Below, one piece after another: positions 22,480-34,004 of a stretch of 64,000 bases of DNA. The stretch's first letter is position 1. Each line of letters begins with the position of its first letter. The stretch lies in the NCBI GenBank assembly GCA_023014485.1, contig JAJOZX010000876.1, positions 184,501 to 248,500 on the forward strand. The letters run 5' to 3'. The position numbers and the translations under genes are program-made. Origin of the DNA: Bathynomus jamesi. Taxonomy: Eukaryota; Arthropoda; Malacostraca; Isopoda; Cirolanidae. The notes under the pieces were generated by a model that saw only the letters and a program-made list of their open reading frames with translations, did not search any database and was not told the origin of the DNA.

Positions 22480-24751
22480 TAGGGTGGATCGATTTTACAT
22501 TTTTTTCGATTTCAATATTCTAATAGAGACAAAACCTTGCGCATGCATGAGAAAATAGCCTCTGCAAAATCTTAGCTTAATAGGTAATCATCTTCTGCCC
22601 CCGGCAGAGCGATGAAAATCATATTTTAGTAGTCAAAAACGTATTTTTCATATAATTTGTAAAATATTTCAATATGCATCAAAATTATTCCTAATAACTA
22701 TAACGTCGATGAAAAAGACCTCATATGATCGTTTTTCCAAGCGCGTTGTCCTACGTTAATATCTTTTGCCCCCGGCAACAACGTCAAATGTTGAAAAAAT
22801 AGGTAATTTATATACATATTTTCAGATCGGCTCTTTGTCTTAAATAATGCATTTATATATTTCCCATAGCATTTATATCGTTGCTTAGGCATGAAATAAC
22901 ACACACGCAAAATTTTATGATTCTAGGCTAGGGTTTAAAGGTCACCAGGTTCTGCCACTGCAATAACATCAGGTATCATCAACTTTCTAGAGACTAACAA
23001 TATTAGCACGGACGACATTGTGGCTATCGGCTGTGATGGTACCGCAGTGAACACGGGTCGAAAGGGTGGAGCCATTCGTATGATTGAAATGAAACTACAA
23101 AGGCCAGTTCAGTGGATCATATGCCTATTACACGGTAATGAATTATCACTGCGACACCTCATTCAAGACTTGGACGGCAAAACAACTGGGCCAATGGGCT
23201 TTACTGGACCAGTTGGAAAACAACTGAACGACTGCGAAAAACTTCCAATTACAGAATTCGATGCCATTCCATCTCCCGACATTGACATAGATGATGCCGA
23301 GTTGAGCACTGACCAAAAATATTTGTTAGGCATCTACAGAGCAGTGTCGAGCGGTAGCTGCTCTTCAGCTCTCGCGGCTCGAAATCCAGGTAAGATGGCG
23401 CATTCCAGGTGGCTGACAACAGCAAATATATTTCTGCGCCTGTATGTTTCAACCAGTGAACCCTCCAGCACCTTCAACGAAATTGTGCGATTCATTATGA
23501 CAGTTTACGCACCAATTTGGTTTAAGATAAAGAAAAACTCCAGTTTCACTGAGGGCGCAAAACATTTTTTCGAAATGATGCGTCTCTCTCAGACCATGCC
23601 TCAAAGATCTAAGACAATCGCCAACAAAGTCCTCCGTAGAAATTCTTTCTTTGCTCACCCAGAAAATATTTTGATCTCCATGCTACATGCCGATGAGCAA
23701 CACATAAGAGAATTGGGATGGAGAAGAATATTAAAAGCACGATCAAAACAATCACCAGGGGGGGAATTCGAGCCTTCGCCATGCCTGAGCTGCTCTACGA
23801 TAGTCAAAACTATTACGAAATGATCAACTGGCAAACGGCTGAGGTGACCGAACCCCCCGTTACAAAAACAATACCTGATACCCGAATAAAAGAGTTTGTT
23901 GAGACGGGAGACCAGCCTGATGGACTGATCCCACTATTCCCTTGTCATACTCAAGCGGTCGAGAAACTCATCAAATTAGTAACCGAAGCCTCTGCCAGTG
24001 TAAGTGGAATAGAAGAGAGGGACGGATTCATCCGCTCCCGTCTTCACTCCCGAACAAAAATTCCACGATTTGATTCTAAGAAAGATTACCGTATGTAAAT
24101 CGACATGCAGCCAAAGGAAGGGTGGTTGGGGCTGGATAGGGTGGAACTCGACGTACAGCCACCTCCTAGTGGTGAGTTCTGGGTTGCTAATTTTATAAAA
24201 TTAGCAAGCGAGGAGCTGTACTTAGTACTTATCGTACTTATAACATCGCATTAACGTAATTATAATCCACATTTAGACTTTTCTCGGGGACAGAAGATAT
24301 TACTCTAGAGTCATAAAATTTTGCGTGTGTGTTATTTCATGCCTAAGCAACGATATAAATGTTATGGGAAATATATAAATGCATTATTTAAGACAAAGAG
24401 CCGATCTGAAAATATGTATATAAATTACCTATTTTTTCAACATTTGACGTTGTTGCCGGGGGCAAAAGATATTAACGTAGGACAACGCGCTTGGAAAAAC
24501 GATCATATGAGGTCTTTTTCATCGACTTTATAGTTATTAGGAATAATTTTGATGCATATTGAAATATTTTAAAAATTATAAGAAAAATACGTTTTTGACT
24601 ACTAAAATATGATTTTCATCGCTCTGCCGGGGGCAGAAGATGATTACCTATTAAGCTAAGATTTTGCAGAGGCTATTTTCTCATGCATGCGCAAGTTTTT
24701 GTCTCTATTAGAATATGGAAATCGAAAAAAATGTAAAATCGATCCACCCTA
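22480..24751 (+). mobile_element. hAT-type element, 2,272 bp, exact 8-bp TSD
   Basis: CTCCCCAC is duplicated at 22,472-22,479 and 24,752-24,759. Removing the element plus one copy restores the mariner codons for DSPRKKK. The ends begin TAGGGTGGATCGATTTTACA on both sides. Inverted similarity continues for about 447 bp (22,480 to about 22,926, against about 24,305 to 24,751) at high identity, unusually long for hAT TIRs. Each TIR contains two GCCCCCGGCA-type segments. The 8-bp TSD and TAGGG ends point to the hAT superfamily. Confidence 0.9.
22939..24098 (+). pseudogene. RNase H-like hAT-type transposase, N-terminally truncated
   Basis: Single coding relic inside the hAT-type element. Open sequence begins after a stop at 22,936 with SPGSATAITSGIINFLE. 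It then has AIGCDGTAVNTGRKGG (near 23,020) and a C-x4-H/LRHL segment (ICLLHGNELSLRHL). This order resembles the Asp-Gly-x-x-x-N-T-G and C-x-x-H blocks of hAT RNase H folds. Later parts are ARNPGKMAHSRWLTTANIFL, FAHPENILISMLHAD and IRELGWRRILKAR. At a G7 run (23,758-23,764) the frame shifts, and the rest continues as GIRAFAMPELLYDSQNYYEM to PRFDSKKDYRM. I recognise this as a family widespread in arthropod genomes and usually left uncharacterised. The N-terminal zinc-finger/BED region is missing, so it was probably non-autonomous. Confidence 0.75.
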
Positions 24752-25306
24752 CTCCCCACGCAAGAAAAAGTTCAAAATGGCTCCCTCTGCAGGAAAGGTT
24801 ATGGCCACCATCTTCTGGGACATGAAAGGGGTGATTCTGGTGGACATTATAAAGAAAGGACAAACAATCAACTGAGAGGCATATATTGCTACCCTACAGA
24901 GACTCCAGAGACGTATAAAGCGAGTTCGACCGGAGAGAAAACTGGAAGACGTCCTTCTTTTGCACGATAACGCAAGACCACACAACAGTTTGCAAACAAG
25001 AGAGGCACCGTCAGACTTCCATTTGTTTGGGCCAATGAAGGATGCTGTTCGTGGAAGAAAGTTTCAGAGTGACGATGAGGTTGTTGAGGAGGTTAAGAGC
25101 TGGCTCCAGCGAAACCCAGTGGACTTTTACCAGCAAGGAATAAAGGCCCTTGTTTAGAGGTGGAGGAAAGCTGTAGAAAAGGATGGAGACTACGTGGAAA
25201 AATAAAAACTTGTAAAAAAGGTATGTAACTACTTGTGTACAAAATTTCTGGAACTTACAAGGAAACTTGGTAAGAAAAAAAAAGCCGGGCAAAATATATT
25301 GTGTGG

Positions 25307-25311
<5 letters not shown>

Positions 25312-25337
<26 letters not shown>

Positions 25338-25990
25338 AGCATATGAATAATGTAATAATTTACATTTAAATATTGCTTACAAAAGTTATTGTTTGTTAAC
25401 AGGTGCTAATTAATGCTTCAAATGTTAATTTATTTCTTATTTTTAGGCTAAAAACCGTCAAATAAGACTGTTTATGAATCAAATATTGACTTTAAAGCAT
25501 GTGTTCCTAAGCAAATGGGGATTTCTGAGTCGCTGTTTGAGGTATTCGTGTCTCTTGATCTGAGGCGAGTGTTCGGCGTTTCATGTTTGAAGTGTGTTTG
25601 TAGAAAGTATACATAACTTATTTCAAAGGGGACCCATGCATGTACATCTTTTCCATTTAGAAATAATATGTGTGTGTGTGTGTGTGTGTGTAATTATTAT
25701 TATTCCCATTATTATCCCATTATTATATATTCCCATATATATATATATATATATATATAACATCAGTAATAATTAATACAGGGTTAACTAATGCACCTTT
25801 GAAAAAGCACACGCTAAAAAGACATGCTCGAAAGCTACACTTGAAAGATATATTTTTTTTTTGAGGGGAGGTGTTGTTGTTGTTTCTGGATAGTGTACTG
25901 GTGAGAGACGTGCTTGGGACATGACCCAGCGACACAGGGACGAAGGCGCCTCTCTGCTGCAAATTTTACTTCAATCTCCGTGTAACCTTG
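25312..25990. other. (TG)n tracts; otherwise nothing seen
   Basis: (TG)n at 25,313-25,338 and 25,670-25,692, (TA)n at 25,736-25,760. The remaining sequence is unremarkable. Confidence 0.5.
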
Positions 25991-25995
25991 ATTAA

Positions 25996-26285
25996 CCTTG
26001 GTTTAGCTTCCGCCCGAATTATTCATTCTGACGAAGGTCAAGCTTGTCACTCCATCCACCTTAGACGTACAGTTTAACGTGGAATCTGAACCACGCCCCA
26101 CCAGCAGCCCAGCGTCTTAACCACTAGGTTACCCAGGGAACCCATTTATCTACCAACCAATTTTTTTATTGTGTGGAAGAATGAACAGCTGGGTTTTGCT
26201 GCGTGTCGTCTGCTGTCACCGGGTCTCGATCCCAGTGCTGATGGATTCGTAGTCAGCGACGCTAACCACTACACCACCGAGGCGC
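25996..26285 (-). repeat. Dual-tRNA SINE, family A
   Basis: A minus-strand full-length copy: tail (TTCGGGCGGAAGC), the shared GGATTCCACG-like block, the second tRNA-like unit (CTAGTGGTTAAGACGCTGGG) and the first unit (GGTGTAGTGGTTAGCGTCGC). Followed directly by (CT)n and (TA)n. Confidence 0.9.
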
Positions 26286-26292
26286 ATATATA

Positions 26293-26293
26293 G

Positions 26294-26374
<81 letters not shown>
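26293..26374. repeat. (CT)n-(AT)n compound microsatellite
   Basis: About 34 bp of CT dinucleotides run into about 45 bp of AT. Confidence 0.95.
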
Positions 26375-26378
<4 letters not shown>

Positions 26379-27860
26379 GAACGTGTATATACTGTTTCTC
26401 TTTTACGTTCTTAAATACGTACTTGAAGTAAAATGAACTGTATGTATTGAACGTATGTAACCATATTCAAAATGTTATTTAAAAGATATGCAGAATCATA
26501 CTCGGTCATATTACTGAATATTCATGGAAGCCTATTGTTCCTTCCCAATAAATTTCTCCTAACTCGCTAATGAAAAGAAGAATTAATCCACATTCAAAGT
26601 AAATTAAATTAGGGCCAGATTAGATCCAAATCCTCATACGATTCAGTCAACAACTACGGCAGCAAAAGGAAAGAGAGAGAAAGAGAGAGAGAGAGAGAGT
26701 TACAAGGTTAAGAGGAAACCTCAAAGACCTTTTGATCCACTCGGAGAGGTTCCTGTTATTAAACTAGTGCATTTGTTAATTATTCTAGCAGTAGTGAAAA
26801 CCGGATAGAAAAGCACAAAGCTCTCTCCCCACCCTCCGCTCCCTCTCCAACAGAGGCGGGTACGGAAAAAGGTTGAAGAAAATACCTTGACCCTAAAAAA
26901 GTAGCCAAGAGAATAGATAAACTTGCTCTATAATTATGCTATGCGCACATAGAAATCGTACACTAGATAGTATCGTTGTGTAAACTAACATAATAATATA
27001 TTTGTGCTAGTCGTATATTAACTACGTGGTATCGTCACAAAAACCTCGAACATATGGTTTGGGTTTTATACAAATATTTACAGCTCTATTTACTGAGGTA
27101 TCGGTCCAACAAGGGCCCTATGGCTAACTCCAGGCTAGCCTCAAAAGGATTAAGAGAAAGGAAAATGTCAACCTATTCATGTCTACACCCATGTACGCGC
27201 AAAGGTACCTCACCGGCATGGTAATGAAATGCCTCTACAGGAAAGGGGTTGAAACAGGAAGGGAGAAAGGAAATCAGATTTTCCACACCATACCCTGCCC
27301 TCACCCTTCACTTGCACCCAGCCATCCAAGCGAAGGAGGAAAAAAATAGTGACAGCAGAAACGTAACTTTACCTCACCTAATCCATGCCTTACAATTTTT
27401 TAGTTATTTAGTTCATTAGTAAATTATGTATTTCTACAAAATACTTATCTACTCTATTCTTAGATAAGGCAGGCAAGTGTGTGAGCGTGTTTTCTGTAAT
27501 TGGATGTCTGTCATGTGTATGTGTCTATCAACTCTTTGAAAGTCGCCGAGAAATGAACAAAGGAAGGCATAATAACAGAACAGACGGTAAGGAAGACTAT
27601 TAAAGAATGGAATGAAACGTTTCTTATATAATTACATTTGGGATCAGATCCAAACATTAGAAATAAAAGCTCTCTTTCTAAAGCTTGTTCACTCCCTCAC
27701 TTCGGTCCTCCTGCGTGTAATTCTTTCTTCCTATATGTAATTTCATATCTCTCTCTCTCTCTCTCTCGGAAAATTCGAGAATGCTACTTGACCCATCCAT
27801 TCTTAACCTAATTCAAATTCTAAAGATCACTTGAGTGGTCAAGATAGCATCCAGTCATTG

Positions 27861-27899
<39 letters not shown>

Positions 27900-28584
27900 T
27901 GGTATTTTCTTCTTGTTATTATTAATATTATTATTATTTTTAAAAAGATAGAAAAGATCAAATAATACATGAGATAAAATACAACTCTTGAGATAAAACA
28001 AGCAAAGAATAATGGACAAAACTATTCCCATGAAAAGAAATGAACTATTTATTAGAAGTCTGCAACTTTCAGCACAAGTAATCGACCTACTCAAGAGTCA
28101 GCGAAAACTGAAGTTAAAGACGAAGCGAAGAAAAAGAATTATGGAAAAATGTTACTGTGGGTTTTTGACAAAATCGAGCGAGGTCAAGGTCGATGTTCTA
28201 TATACTGTATCATCAGCTCAGGAAATGTCACACGTGGCGATCACTTCATTTTTGTCTGCGGAAATAACTTTCATCGCTGCATTAAGGTTAAAGTTAATTG
28301 AAACTTAATTGAAGCTTCATTAAACGACTTGATACAAGGGGTTCTATTTAAAAAAAAATGAACCCCATGACATTACATTGAATAGAACACCTGTAGTATC
28401 TATATGTTTCAATTACATTTGTTTTATTTACATCACGTGATCTAAAACTATACGTTACTGGTAAATTCCATCAGTTTTGGACATCATTACGGGTATGAAC
28501 ACTGTTGACATCAGTATGTTTTACGTAAATGTTTATGTTCGCTTACTCTATAACGTTTAATGCATTTCTAGATTGCTCTACACT
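26375..28584. other. 2.2 kb without recognisable genes
   Basis: Unique, less AT-biased DNA. It holds (GA)n at 26,676-26,699, (CT)n at 27,750-27,768 and (TTA)n at 27,863-27,898. A 98-codon open frame at 28,012-28,305 (starts MDKTIPMKRNELFIRSLQ) has no family resemblance. Its basic composition alone is no evidence of coding. Confidence 0.45.
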
Positions 28585-28730
28585 CAGCAGTGGTTCCCAA
28601 CCTCGGGTCGCGACCCAAATCAGGGTTTCTGGGATCCTCAAGTAGGGTCGCGAAGGGACACTATATTCATTATTTCTTAATTCAATTTATATTTATATTC
28701 CTATTTAAATTTTATCATAAGCCTGAGGGT

Positions 28731-28762
<32 letters not shown>

Positions 28763-28793
28763 GCAGGTAAAAAAAGGTTGGGAACCATTGCAG
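28585..28793. mobile_element. hAT MITE, 209 bp
   Basis: CAGCAGTGGTTCCCAACCTC at the left and (reverse complement) CTGCAATGGTTCCCAACCTT at the right. This is the very widespread hAT-type terminal sequence with GGGTCGCGACCC-like subterminal repeats. Flanks TCTACACT and TCTACAGT are an 8-bp TSD with one mismatch. Confidence 0.85.
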
Positions 28794-28801
28794 TCTACAG
28801 T

Positions 28802-29560
28802 ATACTCGTATATAGTTTTGCACCTAATGCAACTGAAAAATTATATACAACAAGCTCGAATGTTTTTGGTCAAGGCGTATTAGAAATCTCATTTGATTAT
28901 TTATTAAAATTCTTTGAAATTATTCATACGCGTGTAGAAATTTTTCAGTGAAAATTTAATAATTCTCCGATATTAATTATTATTATTATTATTTGAGAAT
29001 TAGATAGATTTATTTAAAAAGATTTGGTGGGAAGTAGAAATTCTTTCTGGTTCGTACAATGATGCAAAAAGAACATATTTTTTTTTTATAGGTACATATT
29101 AAAAACCTCCTCTAACACGGGTGGATGGTATATTTCGCTTTACGTTCAAAACCGTAGGTTAAGCGGTTCCTTTTACAAAATATTTTTAAACTATATTTTG
29201 AAAATTGGGAAAATTAACAGAAATTAACCAAAATTTTCTAATCCATTGAAAGCAAATTCATTCCAGTGCTTTTATTTACGACTTCTCTCGCCATCCAATT
29301 TAATATTTAAAGGGCGGTAGTCCACAACCCTTATTGCTGCTTGCCTTTCAAGGGAATAGATGCTATTTACAATGGGTTTACTTATTTATTATTTTAAGTG
29401 AATTTCTTCATATATGACACAGTATATAAAAGCTACGTGTACCGTTTATTTTAAAAAGGGTGATGCCTTTACCTTTATTTAAGGTTCGCAGGAAAATATA
29501 CGAGACAATTTTCAATTTAAAGTCATATTATTATTAATATATAATTTTAAAGTCTCTGCA
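28802..29560. other. No feature seen
   Basis: AT-rich with (ATT)n near 28,975 and 29,520. No TE ends or coding similarity seen. Confidence 0.45.
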
Positions 29561-29581
29561 TTCTATTATTATTATTTTATT

Positions 29582-29665
<84 letters not shown>
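29561..29665. repeat. (TTA)n then (TA)n microsatellite
   Basis: A TTA trinucleotide tract turns into about 65 bp of TA. Confidence 0.95.
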
Positions 29666-29669
<4 letters not shown>

Positions 29670-29768
29670 ATGATGAATTTTACAATTAAACACGTGAAGT
29701 AAATAAATGAGGCACACCCACAAGTGAGAATGAAAAGTGATTCGTATATTCAACAGGGTGTGTATATA

Positions 29769-29827
29769 CAGGGTGAGCCTGAAAAGTATTTATTGTATAG
29801 TTATTTTTGAGGCAGGACTTTTGACTC

Positions 29828-29832
<5 letters not shown>
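29769..29832. mobile_element. Very short mariner-type MITE, 64 bp
   Basis: CAGGGTGAGCCTGAAAAGT and (reverse complement) AGGGTGAGTCAAAAGTCC are TIRs flanked by TA. Only about 25 bp lie between them. Confidence 0.7.
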
Positions 29833-29891
<59 letters not shown>

Positions 29892-29892
<1 letters not shown>

Positions 29893-30055
29893 CTTTGGTT
29901 AGCTTCCGCCCGACTTGTTCATTCTGACGAAGGTCAAGCTTTCCACTCCACCTTAGACCTAAAGTTTAACGTGGAATCCGAACCACGCCCCACCAGCAGC
30001 CCAGCGTCTTAACCATTAGGCCACCCAGGGTACCCATTTACCTACCAACCACTTT

Positions 30056-30060
<5 letters not shown>
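29892..30060 (-). repeat. Family-A SINE, 5'-truncated
   Basis: Tail and second tRNA-like unit only. The first tRNA unit is missing and (TA)n follows, as expected for a 5'-truncated retrotransposed copy. Confidence 0.85.
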
Positions 30061-30097
<37 letters not shown>

Positions 30098-30101
<4 letters not shown>

Positions 30102-30224
30102 ACCCACAAGGAAAAAGAAAAGTGATTCCAAGGCCTTTCATGTATTCAGAAGCACACCTCGTCAGGGTGTACTTCTGAATACACAAAAGGCCTTGGAATA
30201 ATTTTTCTTTTTCCTTGTGGATTT
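30098..30224. repeat. Imperfect palindrome, about 125 bp
   Basis: Arms read CCACAAGGAAAAAGAAAA and its complement near the end, with AAGGCCTT and TTCTGAATACA in each arm. The centre is near 30,160. The arms differ at several positions, so this is an old inverted duplication. Confidence 0.8.
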
Positions 30225-30266
30225 GCATCATTCATTCATTCCACTTATTTAACTGTGAAATTCATC

Positions 30267-30298
<32 letters not shown>

Positions 30299-30317
30299 CT
30301 GCCAACACGCAGTATAA

Positions 30318-30772
30318 TTAACGTAAAGAACGACGCTTGTATAGGAGATATTCCGCGCAAGATGAGAGAGAGAGAACGAAACAAATTAAAAAACGAGATA
30401 ACCACCCGGGAATCGAACCCGGGATCTTCCGATTGCCGGTCAGATATGATAACCACTACACCATGGGCCTCACTCTTCCAAATGTCGTAATTCTTCTACA
30501 TACTCGCAGAAACCAATGCCCCAAGGGGGCACCTCCCGCATGCCGTAACATTATATACATTTAACTGCAAACACGCAGCATAATTAACGTAAAGAACGAC
30601 GCTTGTATAGGAGATATCCGCGCAAGATGAGAGAGAGAGAGAACGAAACATATCTGACCGGCAATCGGAAGATCCCGGGTTCGATTCCCGGGTGGTTACC
30701 TCATTTTTTCATTTGTTTCGTTCTCTCTCCTCATCTTGCGCGGAATATCTCCTATACAAGCGTCGTTCTTTA

Positions 30773-30774
<2 letters not shown>
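30318..30774. repeat. SINE family B: minus copy plus inverted copy
   Basis: A full minus-strand unit (30,318-30,555) is followed by the start of a second minus unit (30,585-30,648). That unit flips, inside the sequence, into a plus-strand tRNA head (TCTGACCGGCAATCGGAAGA at about 30,653) and tail. The flip makes a hairpin-like junction, as at 58,225. Confidence 0.85.

Positions 30775-30831
<57 letters not shown>
30775..30831. repeat. (TA)n-(GA)n compound microsatellite
   Basis: TA then GA dinucleotides. A downstream 187-codon frame through these tracts and (TG)n is low-complexity artefact. Confidence 0.9.
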
Positions 30832-30838
<7 letters not shown>

Positions 30839-31177
30839 CCACCAGCTTGTCCTTCGTGTGAAGAGATACCGACGCATGGAACTTGTATTAGATTACAGGT
30901 TACCAGATATATCATCCATGTTTCCATACATATTAATAAATTCCTACAGCATTACATCAGAAAGTATATCTTTTTTTTTATATTTTTATATAGTATTAAT
31001 ATGAAACACCTTTTTATTATATGGAGAAATATTAACATTTGTTCATCACTGTTCTCGAATGATCAGTATTGTTTGCATGTGATGATTGCTATAAATATTA
31101 CATTTGGCAAACTCAACTACGCGAACAAAAATGTAGTCATCTCTGTAATTCCACAAAAGCCCCGTAAGCAAGCGGAA

Positions 31178-31179
<2 letters not shown>

Positions 31180-31227
<48 letters not shown>
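31180..31227. repeat. (TG)n microsatellite
   Basis: Twenty-four TG dinucleotides without interruption. Confidence 0.95.
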
Positions 31228-31230
<3 letters not shown>

Positions 31231-31361
31231 ACCTCCTGGGAACCCATGGAATTAACGTAGTGAAATTTTCATTTCAGGAAAAGAAAAGTTTAGAATTTGT
31301 CCAACAAACTTCACCTGTAAAATTTACGAAATCAATTATGAATATTTACAGAAATGTAATA

Positions 31362-31570
31362 TGGATGAAATGTGGACGAAATGTGGACAAAATGTGGATG
31401 TAATATGGATAAAATGTGGACAAAATGTAGCTGTAATATGGACGAAATGTGGACAAAATATGGATGTAATATGGATGAAATGTGAACAAAATGTGGATGT
31501 AATATGGACGAAATGTGGACAAAATGTGGATGTAATATGGATGAAATGTGGATGAAATGTAATGTGGATG
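31362..31570. repeat. Minisatellite of ATGTGGA-type 12-mers
   Basis: Tandem variations on GTAATATGGATGAAATGTGG and ACAAAATGTGG, arranged in higher-order blocks of about 45 bp. The open frames on both strands are by-products of the repeat. Confidence 0.9.
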
Positions 31571-31574
31571 TCTC

Positions 31575-32328
31575 AAAATTTTTAAAACAAAATCTATTGA
31601 CAAAGAAATAAAGATAATCTTAGTTTAAAATTAATTTAAAGAATTCTAAATGAAAAACTAGTTTTGAGAATCTAATTAAAAAAGCAAATTAGAAAATTCT
31701 AATTCAAAGACTGATTTAGAGAGAATTCTAAGTGAAACGTTTAATTTTGAGAATCATTATTCAAAGACTAATTTGGGGATTTAGTATCATAGAATTTAGA
31801 GAATTCTAATTTAACCTAACTTAAAAGGATAAATTATTAGGTTAGATTAGTCCCTTTTTTTCACTTGAAGGAGGTGGTTCCAACAAACAACAACAACAAC
31901 AATAATAATAAAACAATACTTATTTTAATGGTTTTATAAAAAACTGCAAAATTATTAAATCATTTTCTGATATCCATAAATTATACCCCAGAATCTTGAA
32001 ATTATCCCCCAAATTTACAGAGGCTTCCCTACCCATTTAACCCTACAAAAGTAAAAAGAGAAAACGTAACTCTGCAAAAAATATAAGGGAAACCCAGAAA
32101 ACATATTATACAAAAAGAAAAAAAGAAAAAAAATTAATAAAAAAATGTTTCAGAAAGTTTCGTCACCTTCTGTTTAACTTTAGCTATAAAAAAAATTATT
32201 AAAATACGAAAGTATACGAAAGTATATGAAACGTATTTTTTCCTGTGTAAAAGAAATTTTAGAAGCAAAGTTTCTTATATTTTTTTAATGTACCACTTTT
32301 TCGAACACATTTTTTCTTTAACGAAGAG

Positions 32329-32365
<37 letters not shown>

Positions 32366-33020
32366 ATTTTAGGTCGGAATAATACAAGCTTGAAATATAT
32401 GAATCATTCGTTTGAAACTTGATAAGGAAAAAATCTGCGATTAAATTACGAAATATTCGCGTTCCGCAACTGACGAGAACTCGTTCGAACGTGAGACGAC
32501 GATTCCGACTTCGGCTTCGGTTAAAGAAATAATACATTACGATATTTCAGCAGCACTCGGAAACAATAAAAATAATAAAGAATGATACAATTTCTTAAAT
32601 GTAAAAAATTTTCAACAGCTTTTATTGAATGAGAATATGAACCATTTTTATTGCAAATAATGATTGACACGAACTTCTGGATTCATAATATATATATATT
32701 GCACTCCTATAAGGGAGAAAAGCTCCCTTTAAAGAAGCGGGAGAGCGCAGTGCTTACGCTGATACGTTGTACCACTGAAAAATATGAAATTCAAAATCCA
32801 TGTGACCAGGCTCATAGGGAATATAATGTAATGTAATAGTGATATCTGTTTAACCTCCTCAGTAACGTAAAGGTCACGTGACGAAGGAGACTTACGGCTA
32901 CTGAACACACTCAACTTCGCCTTAACCTCCCTGTAAAGCAAGGAGAAAGGAAAACAGCGTTATACCAAATCGAGCTACGGAAACAGGAGAGAAGAGGGTC
33001 AAGTGATGGACTGCGGTTGG
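31575..33020. other. No recognisable feature
   Basis: AT-rich DNA with scattered GAATTCTAA-like words (31,630-31,810), (CAA)n near 31,890 and (TA)n at 32,335-32,362. No coding or TE signal I can defend. Confidence 0.45.
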
Positions 33021-33029
33021 AAAGAGACT

Positions 33030-33260
33030 AACTCCCTCCGCTTCCACCGACTCAACTTCAGCCCCGCTGCGAGCGTATAAATCGCCCAGGGACTTAGAAC
33101 GTTGCGGAAGAGAAAGTTTGTTGGCGAACGGCGAGTTTGTGCGGCGTGTTTATCGAATCAAGTGAAGGAGAGAGAGAGAGAGAGAGAGAGGCGGCAGCCG
33201 AAAAGCTCACGCATCGCGCCATCTTGGCTTACTCGTAATCGCAGTCTCCATCTCGAGAGA
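33030..33260 (+). promoter_or_regulatory. Candidate RNA polymerase II promoter
   Basis: A locally GC-richer stretch contains TATAAA at 33,076-33,081 in GAGCGTATAAATCGCCC. A (GA)n tract follows at 33,170-33,190, then GCGCCATCTTGGC near 33,219, which contains the YY1 core CCATCTTGG. Such combinations occur at transcription start regions. A short frame MQETSVSKNDSGQ begins at 33,270 but stops after 20 codons. I see no TE ends here, so it may belong to a host gene whose exons lie elsewhere. Evidence is motif-level only. Confidence 0.35.
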
Positions 33261-33261
33261 T

Positions 33262-34000
33262 CCTGAACGATGCAGGAAACTTCCGTTTCCAAGAATGATT
33301 CAGGACAGAAGTTACGGTCCGGAGAAAATTAATATTTCTACTGTAAAATGGCCAGATTCTGTCAACTGTAAATACGAGAGAAACGTTCAAGCGAAATGAA
33401 CAGAAGGATCAACATTGAACAAAAAATTCATGAACAAATCCCTTATTAATAATTGCGTGAGAAACTTTTCTTTAATAAAATAGATACATTCCATTATAAT
33501 TAATTAATTTGGCAATGAAGCTTCGAGGCTCTCGTACCTTGAATAATGATGGGCGTAAAGGGCGGAGTGGTGCTTTGAAATATCATCCAAAACTTTGCTT
33601 TCTATCTAAAATTTCACCTAATAAACAATCCCAGTCCCTAATATACGACTCTCTCTCTCTCTCTTATATATATATATATGGAGTAGACCACAGCTGGCAA
33701 ACCATAATTTCAATTTAAAAGGCATGTGCGAGGTGTTTCGTATGGTGGGTGATTCCTAATTTCATATTCATTATTTAAGTTAAAACGAAAAAAAAGAAAA
33801 AAAAAAGTTTTTCTGAAAAGAAAAAAAAATCAATTTTTTGAAAAAGATTTTTTTTTTTTTTTTTTTATAAATTACGTTGTTTTAAGATTTGAAGTTTTGT
33901 TTCAGAAGTTAATAATTTATACAAAGTTATCGTATTAAAATTTTGGTTTGGATTTTATCAAAGTCTCTTACATACATACACACACACACACACATATACA
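33262..34000. other. No feature seen
   Basis: AT-rich with poly-A/poly-T runs near 33,790-33,870, (CT)n-(TA)n at 33,650-33,680 and (CA)n just before the next SINE. Confidence 0.45.
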
Positions 34001-34004
34001 CACA

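Larger units (their letters stand above)
21908..25157 (+). pseudogene. Mariner transposase, split and inactivated
   Basis: Cut-and-paste transposase that inserts at TA. It starts MASDSDVPRKQRAVIEFLIA at 21,908 and keeps the helix-turn-helix region (VTYKELSLELGNSEGSV, about 22,187). The first catalytic Asp lies in VTRDETWVRHFEPETKR. The frame then stops at the inserted hAT element (22,480-24,751) and resumes with SPRKKKFKMAPSAGKVMATI. The second Asp is in LLLHDNARPH near 24,965. An in-frame deletion then removes about 20 residues, joining TREA to PSDFHLFGPMKD, so the WxVLPHPPYSPDLA block is missing although the third Asp survives. Nonsense codons lie at 22,052 (a Trp codon in relatives) and 24,873. 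It was broken both by mutation and by the insertion. Confidence 0.9.
21721..25299 (+). mobile_element. Mariner (DD34D-type) interrupted by a hAT element
   Basis: The left end TATATTTTGCCCCACCTTTT and the right end (reverse complement TATATTTTGCCCGGCTTTTT) are mariner-like TIRs of about 30 bp, extending to TTTCTTA. Without the 2,280 bp added by the insertion (element plus one TSD) the element is about 1.3 kb, the usual mariner size. The transposase runs left to right. Confidence 0.85.

Noticed and set aside
28012..28305. 98-codon basic open frame
   Set aside because: No family motif, splice context or flanking gene structure; length is within chance for this composition.
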